DNA of 24,279 bases from CBDUXT01 sp965371245. Its GTDB lineage: Bacteria; Planctomycetota; Phycisphaerae; UBA1845. Of the stretch, positions 15,405 to 23,113 are shown piece after piece. The notes under the pieces were generated by a model. It was not told where the DNA came from and did not search any database. It saw only the letters and a program-made list of their open reading frames with translations. Where the stretch lies: NCBI GenBank assembly GCA_965371245.1, contig CBDUXT010000088.1, forward strand, positions 1 through 24,279, read 5' to 3'. Numbering within the stretch: the stretch's first letter is position 1; each line of letters starts with the position of its first letter. A program made the position numbers and the translations under genes.

Positions 15405-16736
15405 CTACTGCTTTTCGATCCGCTCTTTGCCACCCATGTAGGGTCGGAGCGCCTCGGGAATCGTCACCGTGCCGTCCTGATTCTGGTAGACCTCGAGTAT
15501 CGGAATCAGCACGCGCGGCGAGGCGATCACCGTGTTGTTGAGCGTGTGGCAAAAGTGGATCTTCTTGGCCCCGTCGCGATACCGTAGCCTCAGCCGCCGC
15601 GCCTGGAACTCATGGAACCGCGAGGCCGAGTGGGTCTCGCTGTAGCTATCGCGCGAGGGCATCCACGTTTCGATATCGAATTTCTGAACCTGCCCCAACC
15701 CCAGGTCGCCCGTGCAGACATTGACGATGCGATACGCAAGGCCGATCGCCTGGACGACGTCTTCGGCGTTGGTGAGGATCTCCGCGTGGAACTGCTTGCT
15801 CACCTCGGCGTCGTTGCGGCAAACGATGACCTGCTCCACCTTCTCGAACAAATGAATGCGGTAGAGCCCGCGCGTGTCCTTGCCGGCGGCGCCGGCCTCT
15901 CGCCGGAAGCACGGGCTGGTCGCACAGAGCTTAATGGGTAGGTCGGCTTCCGTGAGGATCTCTTCGCTGTGATAGGCGGTCAGCGGCACCTCGGCCGTCC
16001 CGACCAGCGACTTCTCGTCGCGTTCGCAAAGATACGCCTGATCGCGTCCGCCGGGGAAATAGCCGGTGCCGTACATGACGTCCTCTTTCACAAGCACCGG
16101 CACGGTCATCAGCGTAAAGCCGCGCGCAACCATCATGTCTTGTGCCAGGCGCAGGACGGCCTGGTGCAAAAGGGCTCCGTCGCCTCTGAGAACGTAGTTA
16201 CGCGTACCGGACAGCTTGACGCCGCGCTCGAGGTCGATGATGCCCAGGTCCGTCCCGAGGGTGACGTGGTCCTTGGGCGCAAACTCGAATCGGCGGGGCT
16301 CGCCGACCTTGCGTAGCTCGACGTTCTCGGTGTCGTCCTTGCCGACGGGAACACCCGAGGCGGGCGGCTGCGGAATCGTCAACATCAACCGCTCGAACTC
16401 TTCGAGGATCGGGCCTTCGTCTTCCTCGAGTTGCTTGATCTTCGGTTTGAGTTCCGCCAGCTCGGCCTGAACCTCCTCGGCCTGGGCCTTGATCTCATCG
16501 GCGGTCTTTCCCTGCTCAACCGCGCGGCGATAGCCGGCTGACTTGGGGTTGCGCAGCAGACCCACGAGCTGGCCACTCTCTTTGGTCTTGGTACGCAGAG
16601 CGTCGAGCCCAACCTGCAACTCGCGGCGGCGCCGATCGACGTCGATGAGTCGGTCGACGTCACACGTCATGCGTTTGTCGATGGCGGCTTTCTTGATCCG
16701 ATCGACGTTCTCTCTGATGAACTTGATGTCCAGCAT
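15405..16736 (-). CDS. serS: Serine--tRNA ligase
   Basis: A 443-residue class II aminoacyl-tRNA synthetase that charges tRNA-Ser (and the selenocysteine tRNA, relevant to the selenoprotein in this window). ATG 16736 begins MLDIKFIREN, the usual start, with GGAAGGA about 11 bases upstream. The N-terminal coiled-coil arm covers about 30-115. The core shows the T-A-E motif (247-249), motif 2 CFRREAGAAGKDTRGLYRIH (276-295), E-T-W-M-P and an EFQARR strand. The usual S-S-C-S-N segment before it is replaced by S-E-T-H-S-A-S. Motif 3 is NTVIASPRVLIPILE (401-415). The length is normal. It lies 88 bases after the zinc-ribbon protein gene on the same strand. Confidence 0.96.
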   Translation of the reverse strand: MLDIKFIRENVDRIKKAAIDKRMTCDVDRLIDVDRRRRELQVGLDALRTKTKESGQLVGLLRNPKSAGYRRAVEQGKTADEIKAQAEEVQAELAELKPKIKQLEEDEGPILEEFERLMLTIPQPPASGVPVGKDDTENVELRKVGEPRRFEFAPKDHVTLGTDLGIIDLERGVKLSGTRNYVLRGDGALLHQAVLRLAQDMMVARGFTLMTVPVLVKEDVMYGTGYFPGGRDQAYLCERDEKSLVGTAEVPLTAYHSEEILTEADLPIKLCATSPCFRREAGAAGKDTRGLYRIHLFEKVEQVIVCRNDAEVSKQFHAEILTNAEDVVQAIGLAYRIVNVCTGDLGLGQVQKFDIETWMPSRDSYSETHSASRFHEFQARRLRLRYRDGAKKIHFCHTLNNTVIASPRVLIPILEVYQNQDGTVTIPEALRPYMGGKERIEKQ

Positions 16737-16824
16737 GCGTGTCTGTTTTCCTTCCGATCGCGTGTACCAAGGCTGATGGTATTTCAGGCAGGAGAGGCCG
16801 GGTGTCAAGCGAACGCTCTACCGA

Positions 16825-17373
16825 TCACGTTTTAGCGGCCGGATCGGCCGTGGCCTCATGCCACCGGCGAGCGATCTCGGCGTGAAGCGGACGGCGATGC
16901 TTCCACAGGAGTCCGATCGTTGGAAGAATGATCGGAACATGGAGCCCATGCCGGATTCGGTAGAAGGAACGTGCGTCGCTTGAAACGCGAAACGCCGACC
17001 ACGGCAACGAAACCGCGGACCGCAGCGGAAAGCGGAAGCTCAGCCCGACACGACTGACCGCGACGAACCCGCGGGGGTAATGATACAAAACCAACGGCAA
17101 GGCCCCCCCGAGGACAAACAGAACGGCCGACGCCTCTCGGCCGTTGATGCCTATGACGAACATGGCTAGCCGAATCAAGGTCGCTTGGAACGTGATCACA
17201 CAGGTGAGCCAAACGACCACAAGCGCCCACTTGGGAACCACGGGCACACGCCAAACGCGGGTCGTTTCATCGTAACAAAAGCCGCACTCCGGGCAGCGAT
17301 GCTCCCGCGGCAGGCCCCTCAGGTCGTATCGGCAAACCGGGCAGTGGGTCAGCGAGGATGACGGGGCGCCCAT
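16825..17373 (-). CDS. Zinc-ribbon membrane protein (planctomycete YDLRG type), unknown function
   Basis: A 182-residue protein. The N-terminal ribbon is C11-P-V-C14, RYDLRGL, C27-P-E-C30, a pattern frequent in planctomycete membrane proteins of unknown function. Two hydrophobic stretches follow (about 48-75 and 83-97), then a basic, likely cytoplasmic tail with LPWSAFRV resembling a PH-like or DUF-type strand region and another hydrophobic stretch (IILPTIGLLW). No enzyme motif is seen. The start at 17373 has no clear ribosome site. It could share a transcript with serS. Confidence 0.72.
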   Translation of the reverse strand: MGAPSSSLTHCPVCRYDLRGLPREHRCPECGFCYDETTRVWRVPVVPKWALVVVWLTCVITFQATLIRLAMFVIGINGREASAVLFVLGGALPLVLYHYPRGFVAVSRVGLSFRFPLRSAVSLPWSAFRVSSDARSFYRIRHGLHVPIILPTIGLLWKHRRPLHAEIARRWHEATADPAAKT

Positions 17374-17394
17374 GGTGTGCCCATTTCAGGCGAC

Positions 17395-17472
17395 GGGTGG
17401 CATGGGCAAGCGATAGCTTGCCCGCAGTGTTGGTCCGATGATCACGGGCAAAGAGGTCTGCCCGTGCCACCC
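17395..17472. repeat. Type C bipartite palindromic element, 78 bp
   Basis: The terminal arms GGGTGGCATGGGC (17395-17407) and GCCCGTGCCACCC (17460-17472) are complementary except one base. Inside, GGGCAAGC-GATA-GCTTGCCC forms the first hairpin and GGGCA...TGCCC the second. The layout is the same as at 9679-9759. Confidence 0.85.
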
Positions 17473-17517
17473 GCCGACCATCGCTTGGATACGCGCCACT
17501 CGGCGGTTGCTTCTTAA

Positions 17518-17597
17518 CCGAGCCGCGACCGTGAGGGAACCGAAATGCCTCGAACGAACCGCTCGCGGCTGACCGCTTTTTTACGGGCGCGGCTCGG
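17518..17597. repeat. Type B palindromic element, 80 bp
   Basis: The left arm is CCGAGCCGCGACCGTGAGGG (17518-17537) and the right arm TTACGGGCGCGGCTCGG (17581-17597). They pair over the CCGAGCCGCG-CCGT core. It stands 45 bases from a type C element, as at 9598-9759 but in reverse order. With that element it occupies most of the 291-base gap between the zinc-ribbon gene and the ParA gene; nothing else is seen there. Confidence 0.85.
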
Positions 17598-17664
17598 ATA
17601 ACCCGCAAGAACAGGTGTGGCGCCGCACGACGCCCGGAACGCGGCCGACGGCGATGTGGTGACG

Positions 17665-19200
17665 CTACTTTGTCACCTCGACGATGGAGTTCAGCTCGCC
17701 ATACTCGTTCGTCTCGACGGTTGGGTTGTTTTGATCATGCACCCAGCGCCCGTCAATCACCAGACGATAGCGGTAGCGACCCCGCGGCAAGCGCAGTCGG
17801 GCCTCGAAATCTCCCTCGGGCAGCCGTCGCATGGGTGTGGTGTGCGGCATCCAGTCGTTGAAGTCGCCGGCTAGCTGAATCTCCCCCGCATCCGTGTTTC
17901 GATTCCTAAAGACCACCGTATCCTTCTCCTGGTGGACGCCGTAAATCTGATCGATCTTGCGACCGATCTCCTCATGCAAGGCCGGCGCGGGCGTGGACGG
18001 CTGGCTCGAAGTCGCCGGAGCGGAGCCAGGCTCGGCGCGCTGTTCATCCGACGGTCTCGTAGCAGGCTTATCGATCCGGGTCGATGTCCCCGCCTTGTCG
18101 TCGGCGGCGTGGACCGGCTCCGCGGTTCGCTCGATCGCGCTCGGTCGAGGCGGTGAGGTGGACGCGGATGCAGAGACGGGGACGTCGCAAGCCGGGGCCG
18201 GCTGCGCCGTCGGCGATGTCTTCCGTTTCGCCGTTTTCGCCCGTGCAGGCGTAGCAGGTCTACCGGGCCGAGCCGGTGGAAGCTCCGCCGCGACTTCGTG
18301 GCGCTGGGCCGCGGGCTCATCCATCGCGTCGAACTCGCCACCCACAAGGGTCGCCGTCGTGGCCAGCAGGCGGTCGGCGTCGGCCGCCAGCTTCTCCACG
18401 TGCTCGAGCAACTCGGTCGTTGGAACGTTCACCGGCTCAACGGCGATCAACTCCCGGGCCAGGGCCTGGAAATCACGAGCCCCCATGCTGCTGGGTGCGA
18501 ACTCGGTAATCGGTTGCCCGAAGCTGGCTCCCTCCTTGAGCTTTGTGTTGAAGTTGATGATGGTGTCCATCACGGCGCCTTTGAACTTCTTTCGGACTTC
18601 CGCGAGGATTTCGCGGGCCAGCTTCGTTCGAACGTCGTACTGGTTCGGGACAATCCGAACCGCCGGCCGCGTCCCGGTCCGCTCGCCCAGTTGCTCAACG
18701 GTAGCGAGCTGCTGGGTCAATCCGTAGAGCGAAAAATACCCCGTGTCCACCGGAATCAGGACATCGTCGGCCGCCCGCAACCCGTTCCGCATCAACAGCC
18801 CCAGATGCGGCGGGCAGTCCACGACGCAATAGTCGTACCTTCCCGCGTTGCTCTCAACGAGGGTGCGAAGCAGCATGTCGCCGTCGTCCGACGCGTCCAG
18901 CTTCGGCTCCAGCGTCGCCAGGTTCGCCCGAGACGGGGCGAGATCCAGGTTCGGCGCGATCTGCCAGGTGATGCGCGAGAGTTCCAGCGGCTCGCCCTCG
19001 ATCTGCCGAAGCAGGCAATCGAGGATCGACAGATCGATCTGCTCCTCCGGGACGGCGAGCCCGAGCGCGCAGTGGCCCTGCGGGTCGAGATCGACCAGCA
19101 GGACGCGGCGTCCTTCGCGGGCGAGTGTGGCCGACAGATTGATCGCGACGGTGGTCTTGCCACAGCCGCCCTTTTGATTCGCGATGGTGACGGTACGCAC
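17665..19200 (-). CDS. ParA-family ATPase fused to a C-terminal glycogen-binding (AMPK-CBM/CBM48-like) domain
   Basis: A 511-residue protein from GTG 19200, with GAGGG 9-13 bases upstream. Residues 1-255 form a ParA/MinD ATPase: deviant Walker A K10-GGCGKTT17, LLVDLDPQG, CVVDCPPHLG, IPVDTGYFSLYG and an IVPNQYD segment. A Pro/Ala/Ser-rich linker follows (about 290-410). Residues about 428-511 form a beta-sandwich with LAGDFNDW (443-450), a charged loop, RGRYRYRLVIDGRW and NNP, which is the pattern of AMPK beta-subunit and CBM48 domains that bind alpha-glucans. ParA ATPases position DNA or protein cargo; a sugar-binding tail suggests a carbohydrate-related cargo such as glycogen. No parB or parS-like gene is adjacent. 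Both domains are clear; the function of the fusion is inferred. Confidence 0.9.
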   Translation of the reverse strand: MRTVTIANQKGGCGKTTVAINLSATLAREGRRVLLVDLDPQGHCALGLAVPEEQIDLSILDCLLRQIEGEPLELSRITWQIAPNLDLAPSRANLATLEPKLDASDDGDMLLRTLVESNAGRYDYCVVDCPPHLGLLMRNGLRAADDVLIPVDTGYFSLYGLTQQLATVEQLGERTGTRPAVRIVPNQYDVRTKLAREILAEVRKKFKGAVMDTIINFNTKLKEGASFGQPITEFAPSSMGARDFQALARELIAVEPVNVPTTELLEHVEKLAADADRLLATTATLVGGEFDAMDEPAAQRHEVAAELPPARPGRPATPARAKTAKRKTSPTAQPAPACDVPVSASASTSPPRPSAIERTAEPVHAADDKAGTSTRIDKPATRPSDEQRAEPGSAPATSSQPSTPAPALHEEIGRKIDQIYGVHQEKDTVVFRNRNTDAGEIQLAGDFNDWMPHTTPMRRLPEGDFEARLRLPRGRYRYRLVIDGRWVHDQNNPTVETNEYGELNSIVEVTK

Positions 19201-19536
19201 GGGATATGCCCTCAGATTGTTGAGGGAGGCGGGGAAACCTTTCCGCTTCGAAGAGCCGCCTCCTGCTGCTCAACGCACGGTCTGAACGGAGGGGGTGAGA
19301 CCGCCATTTCCTCCATCGGCGGTCCTGTCGGCGTACGGCGAGCAGCCCGGTCCGACTCGCCGAACCGGCGGGGCACGCCTACGCCCCCACCAGGGGTCAA
19401 TGACCCCTCAAGCCGACGTATCGGATATCAGCCCTGAGAAGCTTGAATCGTTTATGGGACGTGCCCGGTCTGGTAGTGCTGGAAGCCGGGACATCCGCTG
19501 CCGTCAATGCTGCGGCGCCTTGGGCGACCGGGGCGC
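19201..19536. other. Gene-free interval upstream of the ParA gene
   Basis: These 336 bases separate the stop of the upstream CHAT-like gene from the ParA start, both on the minus strand. They hold a 17-base perfect dyad (19392-19408) and the ParA ribosome site. Short open frames are Gly/Pro/Arg-rich shadows. No promoter hexamers stand out. Confidence 0.55.
19392..19408. promoter_or_regulatory. 17-base palindrome, possible operator
   Basis: AGGGGTCA-A-TGACCCCT is an 8-base perfect inverted repeat with a one-base centre, about 190 bases upstream of the ParA start. The size and spacing suit a dimeric repressor site. No T-run follows, so it is not a good terminator. No second copy was noticed in the window. 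Confidence 0.35.
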
Positions 19537-20508
19537 TCAGTCGACGGGAAAACGCGTCCGAAACTCTCTCGGGCCGGTGATCCACAGCCACCAGATGTGT
19601 TCGGGCACCGCCGAGAGGCGATCGAAACTCTTGACCTGAGCCGATGGAAACACCTGGCTCCACTGCCCGGCCTTCACGCCGGCCTCGCATGCCGCGAGAT
19701 ATACCAAGCGGAGTTCTTGTTCGGCGACGATCCCTTCGTAGATCATCAAGGCTACCTCGGGTTCGAGCGCCCAACGGCCGATGCGAACGTGACCCGACTC
19801 GCCGTGGGAGGCAACAAAGAGAAACTTTCCGTTGCGCATAGCCTCTGCAAGGCTCGACAGGCTGAGCCGGTCAACGACGACGCTCCCTTCGCCCCATTTC
19901 TGCGTCGCAGCGAGAGACATACGGTAGAAACCCAGATTGAACAGCCAACGGGGAAACACCCCTTCGTTGTCGTACAGCATGTAGGCCTTGGCGGGGTTAC
20001 CGCCCCTTGTGGTGAGCGTGTTTGCGTGGATTGCCACGACGATCAGCACAGAAACGCAGATGCCGGCTACGATCCCGCCGATTCTTCCGACCAACAACAG
20101 CCATTCACTCGCTGCGATGCGTCTCGTCAACCGGGCTCGGCCGCAACACCCGACGAGCGCACGACACACGTTAGCGCCCCAAGTAAAGGAGATCACTCCT
20201 ATTGCCAAGAAAAGCCAAACATAGCCGAGGACGGTGACAGGCAGGGCTTCGTAAAGAGGTCTATGGTAGATCATCACGTACAGATCAAGCAAGCCAATCG
20301 CAGCATAGAAGATGGACATCGCAATCAACACGACGTGCGCGGCCAGAGCGCGGCGGTAGTGCCATTCAAGAAAGGCCGACTGGCTGGAGATTCGGGAGGC
20401 CGGACAGAGGTTGGCGAGTCCGAGATGGAGGCCGACGGCAAGCAACCGGTGCCTGAGGCTTGGTCGGACATTTTCCAATTGGGAGACCTTTACCGAGTGT
20501 GCTACCAA
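19537..20508 (-). CDS. Membrane protein with C-terminal caspase/CHAT-like segment
   Basis: Up to 323 residues from TTG 20508. TTG 20478, with AAGG eight bases upstream, is an equally likely start and would remove ten residues. The N-terminal half has three membrane helices (about 54-80, 90-112, 135-161), preceded by EWHYRRALAAH, loosely like DUF4870-type proteins. The C-terminal soluble part shows FLFVASH235-G236-E followed 38 residues later by LVYLAAC274-EAG. A beta strand ending in His-Gly, then a strand ending in A-A/S-A-C-x-x-G, is the catalytic dyad layout of CHAT and other caspase-fold peptidases. The domain is short and ends soon after the Cys, so activity is uncertain. It would be a membrane-tethered protease or a degenerate binding domain. 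The antisense frame is His/Arg-rich and rejected. Confidence 0.68.
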   Translation of the reverse strand: MVAHSVKVSQLENVRPSLRHRLLAVGLHLGLANLCPASRISSQSAFLEWHYRRALAAHVVLIAMSIFYAAIGLLDLYVMIYHRPLYEALPVTVLGYVWLFLAIGVISFTWGANVCRALVGCCGRARLTRRIAASEWLLLVGRIGGIVAGICVSVLIVVAIHANTLTTRGGNPAKAYMLYDNEGVFPRWLFNLGFYRMSLAATQKWGEGSVVVDRLSLSSLAEAMRNGKFLFVASHGESGHVRIGRWALEPEVALMIYEGIVAEQELRLVYLAACEAGVKAGQWSQVFPSAQVKSFDRLSAVPEHIWWLWITGPREFRTRFPVD

Positions 20509-20760
20509 AGCGATCTACTCACTCCAACGATCATCGCGTGCGTCATACGTTCCCATCCTACTTCAGCACGCAACGGATTCGCAAGCGGTGAAGCATGGCC
20601 AAGCCCGTTCGCCCGGTGGCCCATCCTGATATCCTCCCCGATGTTAGTCATAGACGAGTGGCGCAGCCCGAAGGGAGCAAGCGACGCTCGGCTGTGAGTA
20701 ACTCGGCGGGGCGGGTTGTGAAAAAAACAACGTCCGGTACGCTCGAACCATCCAAGCCAG
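20509..20760. other. Non-coding interval left of the RAYT-linked repeats
   Basis: With the repeats at 20761-20886 and 20948-20992 this makes a 470-base gene-free gap. It contains a GC-rich fold-back near 20655-20690 (GCGCAGCCCGAAGGGAGC, then GCTCGGCTGTG) and an AACCATCCAAGCC stretch at 20746-20758 that resembles RAYT coding sequence near 21040. No convincing gene is seen. Confidence 0.5.
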
Positions 20761-20886
20761 GTAGGGCAGGCTATTGCCTGCCGTAACCCTCCACCGAGCA
20801 CTCTGCCGGCATGTCGGGTATCTTGACGGCATCGACTCGAGCCCACCATGATTCCGGGGGGGATGGCATGCAATAGCATGCCCTAC
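20761..20886. repeat. REP-like bipartite element (type D) downstream of RAYT, 126 bp
   Basis: The first hairpin is GGCAGGC-TATT-GCCTGCC (20765-20782) and the second GGCATGC-AATA-GCATGCC (20865-20882). The outer ends GTAGGGCAGGC and GCATGCCCTAC are inverted copies with one mismatch. Two opposed hairpins with a spacer are the shape of bacterial interspersed mosaic elements handled by RAYT enzymes. The spacer shares blocks with the 3' end of the RAYT gene (CGGCATGTCGGG and neighbours). Confidence 0.8.
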
Positions 20887-20947
20887 GCACTGCCATTTCC
20901 CCGAACGTGTGGCCATCCCTTCGTCGGGCAATAGCCAGGTAGCCAGG

Positions 20948-20992
20948 TAGGCCAGGGTATTGCCTGCCGCCTCGGCGATCACTCTCCCGGCA
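20948..20992. repeat. Partial second copy of the type D half-element, overlapping the RAYT 3' end
   Basis: GTAGGCCAGGGTATTGCCTG, then the CCG, CACTCT, CGGCATGTCGGG blocks, repeat the left half of 20761-20886 with scattered changes. The right part runs through the stop and last codons of the RAYT gene (IDMPDMPGE). The repeat and the gene end have therefore been duplicated together. Confidence 0.65.
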
Positions 20993-21536
20993 TGTCGGGC
21001 ATATCGATGGGCGTCGATCCCGGCCACGATGCGTCCAACCATCCGAGCCGGACGTGTCGATGAAAGCTCGACCACGGCCAATCTTCCGGACGCTTCACAT
21101 ACCCGTGCTTAATCGGGTCCAGGTGAATGTAATCGCGTAATCGATACCAATCGTCTTCATCCCTGACACGATGCTCCCAATAGCGCGGTTGCCAGACGCC
21201 CCGCCCGCGCTGTCGATCCCGACTTGCAGTAACGGGCAACTCTTTCCCGCCGCCGAGCAAGTAGTGATGCGTGAAGAACCGTTTGATGGACGCCCACCGC
21301 GCCGGAAAGGCATCGTCACATTCGGGAAGCGACCAGATGCAATGTAGATGGTCCGGCAGCAGCACACACGCGAACATATCGAAGGGATTGGTGCGTCGGG
21401 CGTGAACGAACGCGCGGCTCAGCAGTTTTCGCGCGTCGCCATCGGCGAACAAGGGCCGACGACGGTACGTCACAACGGTAAAGAATAAAGGTCTCGCTGG
21501 CGTCGAGCTGGAACAGCTGCAGCTGGAGTTCGACAT
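20979..21536 (-). CDS. REP-associated tyrosine transposase (RAYT, Y1/HUH family)
   Basis: A 185-residue protein. HUH enzymes of this family nick single-stranded DNA at REP hairpins with a tyrosine. It has FFTVVTYRRRPLF near the start, the metal-binding H63-L-H65 in LLPDHLHCIWSLP, GVWQPRYWEHRVRDEDDW and the catalytic Y136 in DYIHLDPIKHGYV, then EDWPWSSFHRHV. All catalytic parts are intact. The first 17 residues are Ser/Cys-rich and do not resemble the usual N-terminus (a basic stretch then GGTYFFTVVT), so the 5' end may have been replaced at a junction near 21488. The true start is uncertain. It is flanked by REP-like hairpins on its 3' side. Confidence 0.88.
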   Translation of the reverse strand: MSNSSCSCSSSTPARPLFFTVVTYRRRPLFADGDARKLLSRAFVHARRTNPFDMFACVLLPDHLHCIWSLPECDDAFPARWASIKRFFTHHYLLGGGKELPVTASRDRQRGRGVWQPRYWEHRVRDEDDWYRLRDYIHLDPIKHGYVKRPEDWPWSSFHRHVRLGWLDASWPGSTPIDMPDMPGE

Positions 21537-21540
21537 CCTG

Positions 21541-21816
21541 ATGCGTGCCTGGATGTACTGCGCGCCGGCTTCACCTTGCCTGCTTGTAGGGTATCCTATT
21601 GCTTCAGGAGACGTCTACTATGGACACTTCATCGTGCAGCGGCCGGACAAACCGCTGAGCGACGACGCCAATCGCAAGCTGGCTCAACTCTTGCGCGACC
21701 TGGTGGAGAGGTACTATCAACCAGTACTAGCGCCTGCCACAATGGCTTTCACGAACGGGAGCTGGGGGATCTGCTCAACCCGCGGTCGAATCGAGGGCCA
21801 GTCGAGGACCACATAA
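21541..21816 (+). pseudogene. N-terminal fragment of a frameshifted AAA+ regulator-like gene
   Basis: 91 codons in frame 1 from ATG 21541. The protein-like part is VGYPIASGDVYYGHFIVQRP and RKLAQLLRDLVERYYQPVL, a strand-helix region of no recognised family. After about 21735 this frame loses protein character while frame 0 gains it (HERELGDLLN from 21750), so one coding sequence seems to shift frame between 21735 and 21750. The frame is also open to the left of 21541 (ELEQLQLEFDIL), over the 5' part of the divergent RAYT gene, so the original start may be upstream. Confidence 0.5.
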
Positions 21817-22421
21817 TCAAGGACCACATCAGCAAAGCGCAAGGGATCTGGGGCGAAAACTGTAGGGACTCGGTAGAGCGTGGCTTGGGGCACCTTTGGC
21901 TGGAAAGGCATCGCCTTTTCGAGAAAGATTCTGAGCGTAGTCTGGAACATGCACGGGACAGGCTCGCAAAAACTCTGCTGTTCGCGCGCTACGATATAGG
22001 CTCCCCAGGTATGGTGGAGCAGATCAGAGAGATCATGGAGAAGGGGAGCCGGTTGACTCAGCCAGCAAGGCTCGATGCTTCGCTACCGTGCGCCCTCGTC
22101 TTTGGCGAGGCAGGTTCCGGCAAGGAAACAATGGCAAGACTGATCCCTTTGTTCACGCCGTTCTTCACTCACGAAAGCACTCCCAGCGACGAGTTGGGCT
22201 ACTTCGGTGCAGAATTGCGGGTCGTTAACTTGGCCGCCCTCAAGCCCAACGCCCTAGTTGGTCCTTTGCTGCTGGGCACTGAGCTAGAGACGCCCGCGAC
22301 AGGCGCGGCTGGGAGCGTCACAGGGATTCTAGCGCGGAACATCACCGCCAGAGGCACGGCCGCGGGCGGCGATTCTGAGCAGGGAGGCGACACTGAGACT
22401 GTCCCAGCGGCTTCATCCTAG
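21750..22421 (+). pseudogene. AAA+ ATPase (sigma-54-activator-like), middle fragment with Walker A
   Basis: This is the frame 0 portion, from HERELGDLLN to a stop at 22421. A helical region of about 110 residues leads to the Walker A motif GEAGSGKE (22104-22127) and a LRVVNLAALKPNAL segment that corresponds to the VAINCAAL-type strand of bacterial enhancer-binding proteins. The GAFTGA loop expected next is not recognisable; ATGAAG is the nearest stretch. The frame then ends in low-complexity Gly/Thr residues before Walker B, which is in another frame. Frame 0 upstream of 21750 is a shadow of the preceding fragment. Confidence 0.55.
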
Positions 22422-23098
22422 ACGAATTGAACAGCATGGATGTCAATCTTCAAGGGATCCTATTGCGTGTCCTTGAACAAGGCGAGGTGCTGCCGCTGTT
22501 CGGAGCCGAGCCGCCCGATGTCCGACACCTGATCATCGGTGTCGTCAATGAGGATCCAGAGGCCCTGACGCGCGAGCATGAGGCGCGCAGCCTCCAAAGG
22601 ACGAAGGATCTCCTCGGCAGCTTGGTCGGGGTTTTCCTCTCCGAGGGGCTAAATCGAGGACGGCGTCTCAGGCCGGATCTCTATTACCGCTTTTCGCGGA
22701 CCCTGTACGTCAAGCTGCCCCCGCTACGTGATCGTAGAGAGGATATCCCCATCCTCTTTTACAGGCCGTGTCTTGAGGCTGTGGAAGCGGAGCTCAGGAG
22801 CAGACGCGCGGGCGGAGAAGCCACTGACCTCGCATCGCAGCAAGGTGGCGCCCCGGAGGGGGAGAGCGTGGGTATCCTGGTTGACTTAAAGGCATACGAA
22901 CTACTGATGCGACCTGATCTCGATTGGCCGGGGAATATCCGGCAAGTTCAGAAGGTCGCCCGCGATGTAGCAGTGGAGGCGTGTCGTCAGAGTCCGAAGG
23001 GGCCAATCGTTCGCGTGGAACGGAGGATGGTTGAAAAGGTGTTGCAGAAGCGTTTTCCCGCTTTCCCGCGGCCCGATGTTTCGAGCAGTGACGCGTAA
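22403..23098 (+). pseudogene. AAA+ ATPase (sigma-54-activator-like), C-terminal fragment with Walker B
   Basis: This is frame 2 from about 22403. Codons GFILDE (22409-22426) are Walker B, followed by LQGILLRVLEQGEVLPLFG, DVRHLIIGVVNEDP (sensor 1), RPDLYYRFSRTLYVKLPPLRDRREDIPIL (arginine finger region) and DWPGNIRQVQKV (sensor 2), all as in sigma-54 activators. TTG 22427 is the first possible start inside it, but that would cut off Walker B, so independent expression is unlikely. The C-terminal tail (RVERRMVEKVLQKRFPAF) does not look like a Fis-type helix-turn-helix. It ends 15 bases before the 71-residue gene, suggesting one operon. Confidence 0.6.
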
Positions 23099-23113
23099 TG
23101 AGGAGTAACCTAC

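Noticed and set aside
18298..19437. 379-codon plus-strand frame opposite the ParA fusion
   Set aside because: No motifs, while the opposite strand has intact Walker A and other ATPase motifs.
19507..20697. 396-codon plus-strand frame opposite the CHAT-like gene
   Set aside because: His/Gln/Arg-rich with no hydrophobic segments; the minus strand has membrane helices and a His-Cys pattern.
21576..21749. First 58 codons of the frame that holds Walker A
   Set aside because: Arg/Ala/Thr-rich and out of frame with the protein-like sequence at 21541-21735; a shadow before the frame change.
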